Below, one piece after another: positions 13,401 to 19,221 of a DNA stretch of 64,000 nt. Source of the DNA: Amycolatopsis antarctica (GTDB taxonomy: Bacteria; Actinomycetota; Actinomycetes; Mycobacteriales; Pseudonocardiaceae); the NCBI RefSeq assembly GCF_002262875.1, contig NZ_NKYE01000005.1:186001-250000 (forward strand), read 5' to 3'. Made by a program: the position numbers and the translations under genes. How positions within the stretch are numbered: the first letter of the stretch is position 1; every line of letters begins with the position of its first letter. The notes under the pieces were generated by a model. That model ran no database searches. It worked only from the letters and a program-made list of their open reading frames with translations, and was not told the DNA's origin.

Positions 13401-13777
13401 GCGAGGTGAAGAAGCGGTTGCGCGAGGTTCCTGGCCGTGGCATCGGGTACGGAGCGCTTCGCTATCTCAGCGGCCCGGACGGGGCCGGGCACCGGCTGAC
13501 CGCCTCCCGTGGAGCCCAGGTCAGCTTCAACTACCTGGGCCAGTGGGAGGGCACGGTCGATGCGACGACCTTCGGCAGACATCTGCCCAGCGTCGGAAGC
13601 GATCAGGCGCCCGAGGAGATACGTACTCATCTGATCGAGGTCGTGGCAGGTGTGTACGCCGGCGAACTGGAACTGACCTGGATGTATTCCCCGAACGTCC
13701 ACACGATCGACACCGTGCGGAGCCTCGCGGAAGACGTCCGTCACGCACTGTGGGACATCGCGCAGCAGAACGCCTGA
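1460..13777 (+). CDS. Three-module NRPS: C-A-PCP-E / C-A-PCP / C-A-PCP-E
   Basis: A 4105-residue multimodular NRPS. The GTG start is preceded by AAAGGA; an ATG five bases upstream hits a stop at once. Condensation or epimerisation motifs lie near residues 180 (HHIVSDG, C1), 1224 (HHLVVDG, E1), 1694 (HHVLLDG, C2), 2752 (HHIVTDG, C3) and 3801 (HHAVVDA, E2). Carrier serines are near 1049, 2560 and 3621. C2 follows E1 and looks like a DCL type; C1 and C3 resemble LCL domains. Pocket codes read by alignment to GrsA are DLAEVVAVDK (A1, close to Arg DVADVGAIDK), DADGLGFVDK (A2, nearest Gln/Glu DAQDLGVVDK-type codes) and DFWNIGMVHK (A3, the canonical Thr code). Predicted order is D-(Arg-like), L-(polar), D-Thr. 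There is no thioesterase: the protein ends in an E domain. Both E domains keep EGHGRE and NYLGQ motifs. Confidence 0.96.
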   Translation: MNDPMSQEDRIAALPEHARKLLRSRLAGGGGRTVQAELIPRSASDGPLPMSSGQRGLWFLNEFDQGGAEYNVAVGLRLSGALDRHSLLTALSHLIRRHESLRTTFGSVDGRGVMLVGDSAGPELNEIDLTAMPRSGQQAELSRLLTEEAGQSFDLSRGPLFRATLIGLEPTRHVLVLSMHHIVSDGWSLGLLARDLGALYRAACEGRGTAELPRLPVRWADFAAWQNERWNRGELAGQLEYWRDRLEGIEPLELPVDRPRPAVRSSAGAVHWFSVPEPTTRALIALGREHGATLFMTLIATTHVLLSRYCRQDDVTVGTVTSGRPRTELEHLVGLFVNTIPIRSTMHEGLTFAEHLANVRRTVLDGFANAEIPFERLVEELAPVRDTSTTPLVQALVTLQNAPAMEFDLPGLEVEPFSLPRTNATRDVSIEFTEQGGKLEASLEYSTDLFDAATAERLAAGLVVLLGAVAADPSENVGRLPVHSPADEELIESWNKTAMDSGEPRCLHEIFAEQARRTPDSPAVEFNGKAWTFGYLDARANQVANRLADLGVVPDTLIGLCLERGPELLAGILGIMKSGGAYVPLDPSYPVDRIEFMIEDSGSTMVVTQSDLHGLFDGSDIELVDIDSVGSCDRATGPTGGARPDSLAYVIYTSGSTGEPKGVQVEHRNLHYIAHAWNERYQLCSAKLRFVSVSSISVDLFLADFIRSALFGGVLIIAPADVVTEPSSLVDLVAGASATGLEMSPSLAASVVTEARRRKSGLETLRLVSVGSEGWRVEDCRDLLDVVSREAMVINAYGGTEATVDSSVHQVTPESLNGRGFVPIGRPLANTRIELRNGIGNAVPIGVAGELYIGGDGVARGYHGRAELTAKRFQRDDSGRRFYRTGDLARWLPTGELEFLGRADDQVKIRGFRIELGEVEGALIAIPAIAEVAVTARRDGAVQRLVAYLVPVAGTAVPSVAELRASLGRTLPDYMIPSIFVPLDRLPMTPSGKVDRKALPKPDGRPELAQAYTAPRTELECQLCSIWSAVLGVERVGTQDNFFELGGDSILSMQVAAKARQAGLTVSTKDLFARQTVAELVQVDGLLSGAPDADQGEVVGAVELTPIQRWFFESHPVHPEHYTMTFHVEPVGEVDVSALRSAVDALLTKHDALRMRFHHEDGRWRQHNNGLSDAEVLIVRELDSAQGVDALALSMQSSIELGSGPMLRVALTRTGARPRLLIVVHHLVVDGVSWRILLGDLESAYEQARSGVPVDLGPKTTSFREWASRLVESAEAGRFDDELSYWTEADPAAASRLPVDLPGPNSADSEQTLSVKLGRERTDALLQMVPSTYRTQINDIILSAAGVLFAEWSEQELVAIGMEGHGREHLGDDLDVSETVGWFTTHFPALLSVPKACGWGELIKSIKGQLRLIPGRGLGYDVLKYVLKHPELLAHRMPEVSVNYLGQFTTITASEKLYQRHLPNVGRDHHPDQERPYLLDVVGVVENGEMEFTWVYSANVHRPETIRRLADRLITLLDEIIGHCANVGVGGATPSDFPLCGLDQDQLDAALGNAEGVVDVYPLTPMQSGMLFHSLMESDAGTYFEQMSFVLGGVSEPELLAAAWQRVVDHTPILRTSLLWRGVPEPLQVVHRTCPLEIDHLDWSDLPAPKRRRRLAELLAKDRERGIDLSTAPLMRLTVVRLGRDQVRVVRSSHHVLLDGWSTSHVLADLFAAYQSLADGVEPTLPVRPPFREYVEWLSRQDGPAAESFWRQGLAGLSAPTALPFDRHPDASHGARSVVGHEIRIAAGTTRNLYETLKRHRLTVNSAVQGMWGLLLARYSGEQDVLFGATTSGRPDALPSVEDCVGLFINTMPVRVPVDEQATLAGLLTSLQDSQAASRQFDYVSLADLQSWSEFPPGASLFNSIVVFENFPFDADSAQRHGVEVVEFQAEESTNYPLSLVAHAGSELSLVLNFDPGLFENDTIRRMSNALRRLLEQVAANPDQPLSRVTLLTEHERSQLVDEVNRTDVSDADARPVHERFASQAVSSPDRTAVVAGDRSLTFAELDERSGRLAAYLTSRGVGADAMVGLAVERGIEMIVGLLGILKAGAAYVPLDPNYPPGRLRYMMDCCSPDLVLSQRSLADRLPLGRRPIVLLDSDWPEIDAHPPATEPVVVHPDQLAYVVFTSGSTGKPKGVQVVHRGVTNLCASHGATVFGPATDAVGRPLRVAHTASLSFDATMDQIIGMVHGAELHVIDEPTRRDAAALTAYVRRRGIDFLGVTPTLMHQLLELGALEGEGPTPSCVLLGGEGSGPELWARMRRHDGLTTHNFYAPSECTVDAVGANAADSATPRIGRPIRNTAVYVLDARLRPVPAGVPGEIYLAGDSLGRGYLGRADLTAERFVAAPFGPAGRRMYRSGDIGRWCADGMLEHLGRVDDQVKVRGHRIEPAEVEARILAYPGVRQAVVVARDDLLGMRLVGYVVTDPEGSVNTSRLRDFLAESLPDYLVPAAFVDLDELPLTPSGKLDRKLLPAPESRPTLETAFVEPRTGIERALSTIFAEVLGLDRVGAVDDFFELGGDSILSIKVVSRLRSRLGVELSPRVLFDNPVLADLGSLIAAEKPKAAAGPVSLPRGSASEQNFPLSFAQQRLWFLDEFSPESVEYNTGGGFALTGDLDIDALKQALNRLVERHEALRTTFDSLDGHGVQTVHHIVEPVIDLTDLSAVPADEHDAAVEAVLSQEMRTPFDLRRGPLLRTRLVRLATDRHRLVLCMHHIVTDGWSMGLIAEELGTLYSAAVAGVDARLPELHVQYADYAVWLREKLTGAVFDERLAYWVEKLGGLSPLELPTDRPRPPAKTSNGAVHRFDLPAAMAERLRGIGRQQDATLFMTLVAATKVLLARYTGQEDIALGTVTSGRDHVDLEHLVGFFVNTVVLRSTVHAQDSFEALLRTVRDTSAEAFAHADVPFERLVDALAPERDPSRNPLVQATVVLQNTPGGRFRLGDVGVEPLPLPIRSAVFDLSFEFGVEDSGLEALIEYNTDLFDENTVRQMAVQFQVLLESIVDDPAAKVGDLTVVSDSERATLLRQAASVNALPVPDRCVHELVDARARQVPEAAALRAGNVTLSFAELTTRANQLANHLRRRGAGPGSLVAISVERGIDMVVGLLGILKAGAAYVPLDPAYPPERLAFILEDSGATILITERELAGLPCSSEIETVRLDEERAPIAAQPTTAPETGVRPHDLAYVIYTSGSTGMPKGVLVEHRNVVNLLTHTIPHVGLGSEDVWSVFHSYAFDFSVWELWGALSSGGRAVLVPLPVARDPQQMWRLLRTEAITVLNQTPSSFRELVRTAVESGEALPVRLRTIIFGGEALEPRHVRDWFENYDGVRLVNMYGITETCVHVTYEELDWKEIQERGRISIGRPLGNYTAYLLDPRGNPLPAGARGELYIGGAGLARGYLNRPELTAQRFVEHPLADRLYRTGDLARRLPDGRLDYFGRADDQVKIRGFRIEPGEIEWALISHPAVSEATVVVQPMGKGSRLVAYLVSGSDGTPEVTELRAHLAHSLPDYMVPALFVQVAAIPLTPNGKVDRRALPEPVSQEQPVGERVPARNESEAKLAAAWAEVLGLTDIGVHDNFFELGGDSILSIQVVSKARNAGMYLTTKDIFTYQTIAELAEVAAADELVSSGIPAIGDSPLTPIQRWFFEHHPRHPDHFGMSVQLELADQADRTAMHLALSAVLAHHDVLRARFSSGDGQWRQRVLPVETAGVDLRVVDISRRTDQDQVLEAEALRAQEGLSLTNGPLLAAVLFVTATKPRLFLTAHHAVVDAVSWRILLEDLANAYQQAAAGKSVSLAPKTTSYREWAIRLQEHVSGGAFDRELEHWTAASAVPADVPVDGTGPNTVGSGETLAVRLDPAETEILLRRAPGRYRAQMNHLLLAATSRALSRWSGNAEVVIDVEGHGREDLFDEVDLSRTVGWFTSIFPVAFRVGDPERPDWRSITREVKKRLREVPGRGIGYGALRYLSGPDGAGHRLTASRGAQVSFNYLGQWEGTVDATTFGRHLPSVGSDQAPEEIRTHLIEVVAGVYAGELELTWMYSPNVHTIDTVRSLAEDVRHALWDIAQQNA

Positions 13778-13823
13778 GCATTCGTGTACCAGCGCGTGCC
13801 GACGAGACGAAGGGGACAGAGCT

Positions 13824-14807
13824 GTGCACAGAATAACGCTGAATCAGCAGGAACGTGACGAAGTAGCGGAGCTGGTCGCCGAGGTCGCGGGGGACGACCC
13901 CGAACGCTGGAATCCACTCGAGGCGATGGACAGCTCGACCGAACTCGCCGAGCGTCTACCACTGAGACTGCGGCAGTTCCTCGCGGGGGTACGGAAGAAC
14001 GAGTCGGACGTCACGGTGGTGTCCAACCTGCCGGTGTCAGATGATCTCCCGCCGACGCCTATCGGCTGGGACATCGCAGCCAAGACGGGGGCAGGGCATC
14101 GTGAGGAAGCCGCGCTGCTGCTCTGCGGTTCCGCTCTCGGGGAGCCGTTCGGCTGGGCGAACCAGCAGGACGGCCGGATCGTGCACGATGTGTGTCCCGC
14201 ACCCGGGCACGAGAACTCGATGACCAGCGCCAGCAGCGAGACCGAGCTGTCATTGCACACCGAGGACGTGTTTCATCCGTGCCGAGGTGACTATGTGTCC
14301 CTGATGTGCCTGCGAAATCCGGATGCGGTGGGGACGACACTGGTACGCATCGCCAATCTCGAACTCACCGAGTCGGTCAGGGACATCCTCGAACAGCGCC
14401 GCTTTCGTTTTTACCCGGACGATTCCCACGTGGGTGCGGTACTCGCCGGTGCCGCAGCGGAGGACTATCTGGCCGGGCGTGGGTACGACCTCGGCGCCGT
14501 GGTGTTCGGCCCGGCCGAACGACCCTACTTCCGATTCGACGTCGACTTCATGTCCGCGGCCGCCAGCGACGTCGTCGCGAGTGAGGCGATCATCTCGACC
14601 AATCGTGAGTTCGCCGATCGCATTGAGAGAGTGGCGCTCCTCCCGGGGGACGCGGTGTTCGTGGACAACTATCGCGTGGTGCACGGACGTGAACCGTTCA
14701 ATCCTCGGTACGACGGCAAGGACCGCTGGCTCAAACGTCTGAATCTGATCCGCGACGTCCGGCGGATCTACGCCATGAGTGATCGGCGCTCCCGGATCAT
14801 CGCCTGA
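13824..14807 (+). CDS. Clavaminate synthase/VioC-like Fe(II)/2-oxoglutarate oxygenase
   Basis: A 327-residue TauD/clavaminate-synthase-like dioxygenase of the clade containing VioC, MppO and AsnO, which beta-hydroxylate free amino acids for NRPSs. The iron ligands are H145 and E147 (in LHTEDVFHP) and H287 (in VVHGREPF). R301, 14 residues later, is at the expected 2-oxoglutarate position. D239 and D241 in YFRFDVDFM lie 48 and 46 residues before the distal His, the same offsets as VioC D268 and D270, which hold the guanidine of Arg. With an Arg-like A domain next door, hydroxylation of L-Arg or a relative is the best guess; Asn-type hydroxylation as in AsnO is the alternative. The GTG start has AGGGGA upstream, 46 bp after the NRPS stop. 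Confidence 0.88.
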   Translation: MHRITLNQQERDEVAELVAEVAGDDPERWNPLEAMDSSTELAERLPLRLRQFLAGVRKNESDVTVVSNLPVSDDLPPTPIGWDIAAKTGAGHREEAALLLCGSALGEPFGWANQQDGRIVHDVCPAPGHENSMTSASSETELSLHTEDVFHPCRGDYVSLMCLRNPDAVGTTLVRIANLELTESVRDILEQRRFRFYPDDSHVGAVLAGAAAEDYLAGRGYDLGAVVFGPAERPYFRFDVDFMSAAASDVVASEAIISTNREFADRIERVALLPGDAVFVDNYRVVHGREPFNPRYDGKDRWLKRLNLIRDVRRIYAMSDRRSRIIA

Positions 14808-14837
14808 CTCCTGACCGTGTCGAACGAGGAGTACCGG

Positions 14838-16124
14838 GTGAGCATCCCACTGTCCCGTAACCGCAATTTCCACCTACTGTGGATCACGCAGGCCAGCTCC
14901 GAGTTGACCAACCAAGTCTTCGTGCTGGTGTATCCACTGCTTACGCTCGCCGTCCTCGGGTCGCCGGCGGCCGCTGGCCTGGTGGGCACGGCGCTGGTAG
15001 GTGCACAACTGGCGGTAGGCCTGCCGGCCGGTGTACTGGCCGATCGGTGGGATCGTAAGAGGATCCTGCTTCTGTGCGCGGGGATTCGCACGATCGCGTA
15101 CACGAGCATCGGTGTCGCCGTCTGGCAGGAGGCCTTGACGTTTCCGCACCTGCTGGTGGCCGCCGCCATCGAGGGTGCGGCCCTCGCAGCCACGTTTCCC
15201 GCGGAAGAGGCGGCCCTGCCGCAGGTGGTGGGCAACGACCAGTTGCAGACGGCGCTGGCACTCAATTCGGCCCGGGTGTCGCTCGGTCAGTTGCTGGGTA
15301 ACACCTTCGGCGGTCTGCTGTTCGGGCTCTCTCGAGTGTTTCCCTTCCTGCTCAACGGAGTTCTGACAGCTCTGTCCTTCGTGGTCCTGTTGTTCCTGCG
15401 GATTCCAGGCAGGCCGAGGCCCGAGGACACTGAAGCGGAAGCGGAGCATGTTCCGCCCGAACGATTCTGGCGAAACCTCAGTGCCGGTGTGCGATGGGTC
15501 GTCCAGCAGCCGATTATCAGGCTGACCTCGATATGCGCGGTCGCGCTGAACATGTCGTTCACCGCGATCTTGATCATCGTCATCATGCGTGCCGAGCAAC
15601 AGAACACGCCGTCGTTGCTCATCGGGGTGATGATGGCACTGCTCGGTGTCGGCGGCTTGCTCGGCGCGCTCGCCGCGACCCGGCTGCACAAGATGCTGAG
15701 TCCGTACGTGGCGATCACCGGCGTCATCTGGATCTCGACCCTGCTGGTGCCCTTGGTCGCGTTCGCCGGGCATCCCCTTGTCGCGGGGGGATTGCTCGCG
15801 GTGGGCGCGTTCATCGCGCCGACGGCGAACACGACCATCGTGACGTATCAGTTGCTGCTCACACCGGACTCGATGCGTGGCCGGCTGAGCGGCGCGATGG
15901 GAGTGCTGGACGGAACGGCCGGTGCTATCGGACCCGCGCTGGGTGGAGTTCTGATGCAGGTGCTCGGCCCCCGGGACGCGCTGTTCGTGTGCGCGGTGCT
16001 GATGCTTCTGCCTGCGATCGTGTCGGCGACCAGTCCGACTCTGCGCAGATTTCGCGGGATGGCCGACATCGACGAAGCGGCTGGGCCGAACGGCCCGATG
16101 CAGGAGGAACGGATCAACAAATGA
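14838..16124 (+). CDS. MFS transporter, probable peptide exporter
   Basis: A 428-residue major facilitator protein with about 12 hydrophobic segments. The cytoplasmic loop after the second helix carries the MFS A-like motif LADRWDRKRIL, and the fold resembles the enterobactin-exporter/MFS_3 group. The GTG at 14838 is chosen because GAGGA lies 7 bases upstream; a GTG at 14817 would add seven residues but has no visible ribosome binding site. It sits between oxygenase and P450 and shares an ATGA overlap with the P450, so it is probably the efflux and self-resistance function of the cluster. The substrate is inferred from context only. Confidence 0.87.
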   Translation: MSIPLSRNRNFHLLWITQASSELTNQVFVLVYPLLTLAVLGSPAAAGLVGTALVGAQLAVGLPAGVLADRWDRKRILLLCAGIRTIAYTSIGVAVWQEALTFPHLLVAAAIEGAALAATFPAEEAALPQVVGNDQLQTALALNSARVSLGQLLGNTFGGLLFGLSRVFPFLLNGVLTALSFVVLLFLRIPGRPRPEDTEAEAEHVPPERFWRNLSAGVRWVVQQPIIRLTSICAVALNMSFTAILIIVIMRAEQQNTPSLLIGVMMALLGVGGLLGALAATRLHKMLSPYVAITGVIWISTLLVPLVAFAGHPLVAGGLLAVGAFIAPTANTTIVTYQLLLTPDSMRGRLSGAMGVLDGTAGAIGPALGGVLMQVLGPRDALFVCAVLMLLPAIVSATSPTLRRFRGMADIDEAAGPNGPMQEERINK

Positions 16125-17341
16125 GCTCTCCCAGTCTGACGGACGTTGATTTGGCGGATCCGCGCACGTTCGCCGACCAGGATCTGGCGGCATTCTGGCA
16201 CCAGCTCCGGCAGGAACAACCACTCTATTGGCATCCGGAGTCCGATGACAGGCCCGGCTTCTGGGTGCTGTCCCGGCACGAGGACCTGCTGGCGATCTAC
16301 CGGGACACATCGAACTTCACCTCTGAGCGGGGAAACATACTCGACACCTTGTTGCAGGGCGGGGACTCGGCTGCGGGGAGGATGCTGGCCGTCACGGATG
16401 GCGCCAGGCATGTCGCGCTCCGCCGAATTCTGCTGAAGTCATTCTCGCCCAGGGCGTTGCAACCAATTCTCGAACGACTGCGTTCCGCAACGTCGGAGCT
16501 CGTCGACAACGCAGTGCGGCAAGGGGCGGCCGACTTCGCAAAAGACGTAGCCGCCAAGATTCCGCTCAACACTATCTGCGACCTACTAGATGTTCCGGAG
16601 TCGGATCGTCCCGAGGTGCTCCGGTTGACCAAGTCCGCGCTTGCGTCGGACACCTTGGAACCCGACAGGATGTCGGAGTGGCTCGCCAAGAACGACATCC
16701 TCATGTATTTTGCGAAGATTGCCAGGCGGCGAAAGGGAACTCCGCATTCTGATGTGGTGAGTCATCTCGCCGTCTCGTCGATCGATGGGGTGGAACTCAC
16801 TGAGGATGAGATAGTTCTCAACTGTTACAGCCTTATCCTGGGCGGTGACGAAACGAGCAGGCTGTCGATGATCGGCGGGCTGCATGCGATGATCGATAAT
16901 CCAGCCCAATGGCGAGCATTGCGTGATGGTGAGGTTTCGGTCGACGGCGCGGTGGAGGAAGTGCTGCGTTGGACGACACCGACTATGCATTTCGGGCGTA
17001 GTGCTGTGCGCGACGTGGAAATGCATGGTCAACGGATTCGCGCTGGCGATATCGTCACCTTATGGCACAGTTCCGCGGACTTCGACGAGCGCGTCTTCGA
17101 CAACCCCGGCGAATTCGATCTCGCGCGTAGCCCGAATAATCATGTAGCGTTCGGCTACGGACCTCATTTCTGTATCGGCGCATATCTCGGCCGCGCGGAG
17201 ATACGCGCGATGCTGGCAACGCTGATCGAGAAGGTTTCAGATATTCGTTCAACGGGTGGAGAAAAGAGGATCTACTCAAACTTTCTGAGCGGTTTCAGTA
17301 GTTTGCCGGTAGAGCTCTTTCCGTCGTCCGGCCCCGGGTAG
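16121..17341 (+). CDS. Cytochrome P450
   Basis: A 406-residue bacterial class I P450. The heme loop FGYGPHFCIG has its cysteine near residue 351, the K-helix ExxR appears as EEVLR, and the I-helix reads ILGGDETSR with the acid-Thr pair. The stretch HFGRSAVRDVEMHG...LWHSSADFDERVF resembles P450s that beta-hydroxylate carrier-bound amino acids (NovI/NikQ type), so a tailoring hydroxylation on an NRPS-bound residue is plausible but not proven. Its ATG overlaps the transporter stop (ATGA). A TTA leucine codon lies at 17060-17062, rare in such high-GC genomes. The 3' half is slightly richer in A and T than its neighbours. Electron-transfer partners are not in the window. Confidence 0.9.
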   Translation: MSSPSLTDVDLADPRTFADQDLAAFWHQLRQEQPLYWHPESDDRPGFWVLSRHEDLLAIYRDTSNFTSERGNILDTLLQGGDSAAGRMLAVTDGARHVALRRILLKSFSPRALQPILERLRSATSELVDNAVRQGAADFAKDVAAKIPLNTICDLLDVPESDRPEVLRLTKSALASDTLEPDRMSEWLAKNDILMYFAKIARRRKGTPHSDVVSHLAVSSIDGVELTEDEIVLNCYSLILGGDETSRLSMIGGLHAMIDNPAQWRALRDGEVSVDGAVEEVLRWTTPTMHFGRSAVRDVEMHGQRIRAGDIVTLWHSSADFDERVFDNPGEFDLARSPNNHVAFGYGPHFCIGAYLGRAEIRAMLATLIEKVSDIRSTGGEKRIYSNFLSGFSSLPVELFPSSGPG

Positions 17342-17428
17342 CAGTTTCGCCAGCGCTGAAATTCATTGATTCGTTCCCGGTCTGCCGGCAGGCTGTACTG
17401 GACACCAGGCGACCCTAAGAGGGGCTGA

Positions 17429-17881
17429 ATGGAACTCGAACAGTTGTTTCCGTTGGAATCGCAACCTGCTCTCGACGTGGTCGTCACCACCGTGCCCTCG
17501 GACTCGCACACCTGGAACCTCGTGTTCCTGCAGTTGCTGCTTCTGGAGCAGGGGCATGATGTGGTGAATCTCGGCCCCTGCGTGCCGAACACCACGCTCA
17601 TCGAGTACTGCATCGACAATCGCCCCGACCTGGTCGTGGTGAGTAGTGTGAACGGCCATGGTTTCCCCGACGGTATGCGGCTGATCGCGGAACTTCGGGC
17701 ACAGCCGCTGCTGTCCGCGCTCCCGGTCGTCATCGGCGGCAAGCTGGGCATCAGGGCCGAGGAGAACGTGCAATATGTCGAGCACCTGATCGAGGGCGGG
17801 TTCGACGCCGTGTTCGAGGACGGTGGCGGATTGCGTGCCTTCACCTCGTTCGTCGAGTCCTTGCCTGTGAGTGTTGGGTGA
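17429..17881 (+). CDS. Glutamate (methylaspartate) mutase, small cobalamin-binding subunit
   Basis: A 150-residue B12-binding Rossmann protein of the GlmS/MutS family. With the large subunit it interconverts L-glutamate and (2S,3S)-3-methylaspartate by an adenosylcobalamin radical mechanism. The cobalt-ligand motif reads D25-S-H27-T-W-N30, keeping Asp and His but with Asn where DxHxxG has Gly. VVSSVNGHG and VVIGGKLG follow at the expected positions. The ATG has AAGAGGGG just upstream. The stop overlaps the large-subunit GTG (GTGA), indicating coupled translation. Similar subunit pairs supply 3-methylaspartate in friulimicin and vicenistatin pathways. Confidence 0.9.
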   Translation: MELEQLFPLESQPALDVVVTTVPSDSHTWNLVFLQLLLLEQGHDVVNLGPCVPNTTLIEYCIDNRPDLVVVSSVNGHGFPDGMRLIAELRAQPLLSALPVVIGGKLGIRAEENVQYVEHLIEGGFDAVFEDGGGLRAFTSFVESLPVSVG

Positions 17882-19221
17882 GCGCCACCGGAATCTCGAC
17901 GACAAGCCCGGAATCGTTGCCGTCGAGCGGATTTGCGACGGGATTCGCAGGTTTTGTCGCCCGCGCTCAGGCCGAGGGTGAACTGGTTGTCCAGCCCCGG
18001 ATGGGCATGCACGACCCGGGGCGAATGAGAGCCGGGCTTCGGGCGACGAGGGCGGCGGCCGCGAGGTCGGTGGGCACTATAACGCTGGACAGCTACACCC
18101 GTACCGGCGATCTCGGGTCAGCGCGCCGGGCGCTCGACGAGGGTATCGACCTCAACGGGTTCCCGATCGTCTCGCACGGCCCCGAACTGACCCGGGCCAT
18201 GCTCGACGGTGTTTGTGACGGCGATTTTCCCGTGCAGGTGAGGCATGGCTCGGCGGCTCCCCAAGATATTTTCTCTGCCCTGATGAGGGCAGGAATCGAT
18301 GCCACCGAAGGCGGACCGGTCTCGTACTGCCTCCCGTACAGCAGGACCCCGTTGAGTGATTCGGTGGCCAACTGGGCCGCGTGCTGCCGGTTGCTTGCCG
18401 AACTACCGGAGTTCGGCGTCGAACCCCATCTGGAGACGTTCGGCGGTTGCATGCTCGGACAGCTCTGCCCACCGAGTCTGCTGGTCGCGATCAGCCTGCT
18501 CGAGGGCATGTTCTTCCGTCAGCACGGGATCAGGAGCGTCTCGCTCAGCTACGCCCAGCAGACGCATGCTGGCCAAGACGAAGAGGCCATCCTGAGCCTG
18601 CACAGGCTGGCCGGTGAGCTGCTGGGAGACCACGACTGGCATGTCGTTCTGTACACCTACATGGGGGTATACCCGAGCACGAGCCGGGGAGCCAACGCGC
18701 TGCTTGCCGAGGCCGCCGATCTCGCGGTACGGACCGGCGCCGCGCGGCTGATCGTCAAGACCGTGGCCGAGTCGTACCGGATCCCGACGGTGCAGGAGAA
18801 CGTCAGCGCATTGGAGTATGCGGCCGCGGTGGCGCGCCGAAGCCGCCGATCGATGATCATCGGTGCCCCGTCGGATACTGGTATCTACGAGCAGGCATGG
18901 GCCATTGTGCAAGCAGTGCTGGATCTTGACGCCGATCTGGGTGTGGCTTTGTGCCGTGCCTTCGAGCTCGGCTACCTCGATGTCCCGTACTGCTTGCACC
19001 CCGACAACGCGCGGCGTACCCGATCTCGGATAGCTCGTGACGGGCGCCTCGTCTGGGCGGAGATCGGTTCACTGCCGATCGCCCATGCGCTGGACGATGT
19101 CGAGCACCCCGAACTCGGTTCCTCCGGGCTGTTGTCCGCGCTGTCTTACGTGGTCCGCAAGTTCGACGGCGACCTGCTCGAGGACGACGAACTACCGACT
19201 GCCGATCTGGAAGCAGGATGA
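17878..19221 (+). CDS. Glutamate (methylaspartate) mutase, large catalytic subunit
   Basis: A 447-residue protein of the glutamate mutase epsilon family, a TIM barrel that binds the substrate and the adenosyl radical. It carries family-like stretches VQPRMGMHD, TLDSYTR, NGFPIVSHG, VRHGSAAPQD and EGGPVSYCLPYSR. Length is close to the clostridial subunit (about 480 residues). It starts at a GTG overlapping the small-subunit stop and overlaps the next gene by ATGA. Together the two subunits should give 3-methylaspartate as a precursor. Because no A domain visible here has an Asp-type code, the precursor is either further modified by the next four genes or used by a module left of the window. Confidence 0.92.
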   Translation: MSATGISTTSPESLPSSGFATGFAGFVARAQAEGELVVQPRMGMHDPGRMRAGLRATRAAAARSVGTITLDSYTRTGDLGSARRALDEGIDLNGFPIVSHGPELTRAMLDGVCDGDFPVQVRHGSAAPQDIFSALMRAGIDATEGGPVSYCLPYSRTPLSDSVANWAACCRLLAELPEFGVEPHLETFGGCMLGQLCPPSLLVAISLLEGMFFRQHGIRSVSLSYAQQTHAGQDEEAILSLHRLAGELLGDHDWHVVLYTYMGVYPSTSRGANALLAEAADLAVRTGAARLIVKTVAESYRIPTVQENVSALEYAAAVARRSRRSMIIGAPSDTGIYEQAWAIVQAVLDLDADLGVALCRAFELGYLDVPYCLHPDNARRTRSRIARDGRLVWAEIGSLPIAHALDDVEHPELGSSGLLSALSYVVRKFDGDLLEDDELPTADLEAG

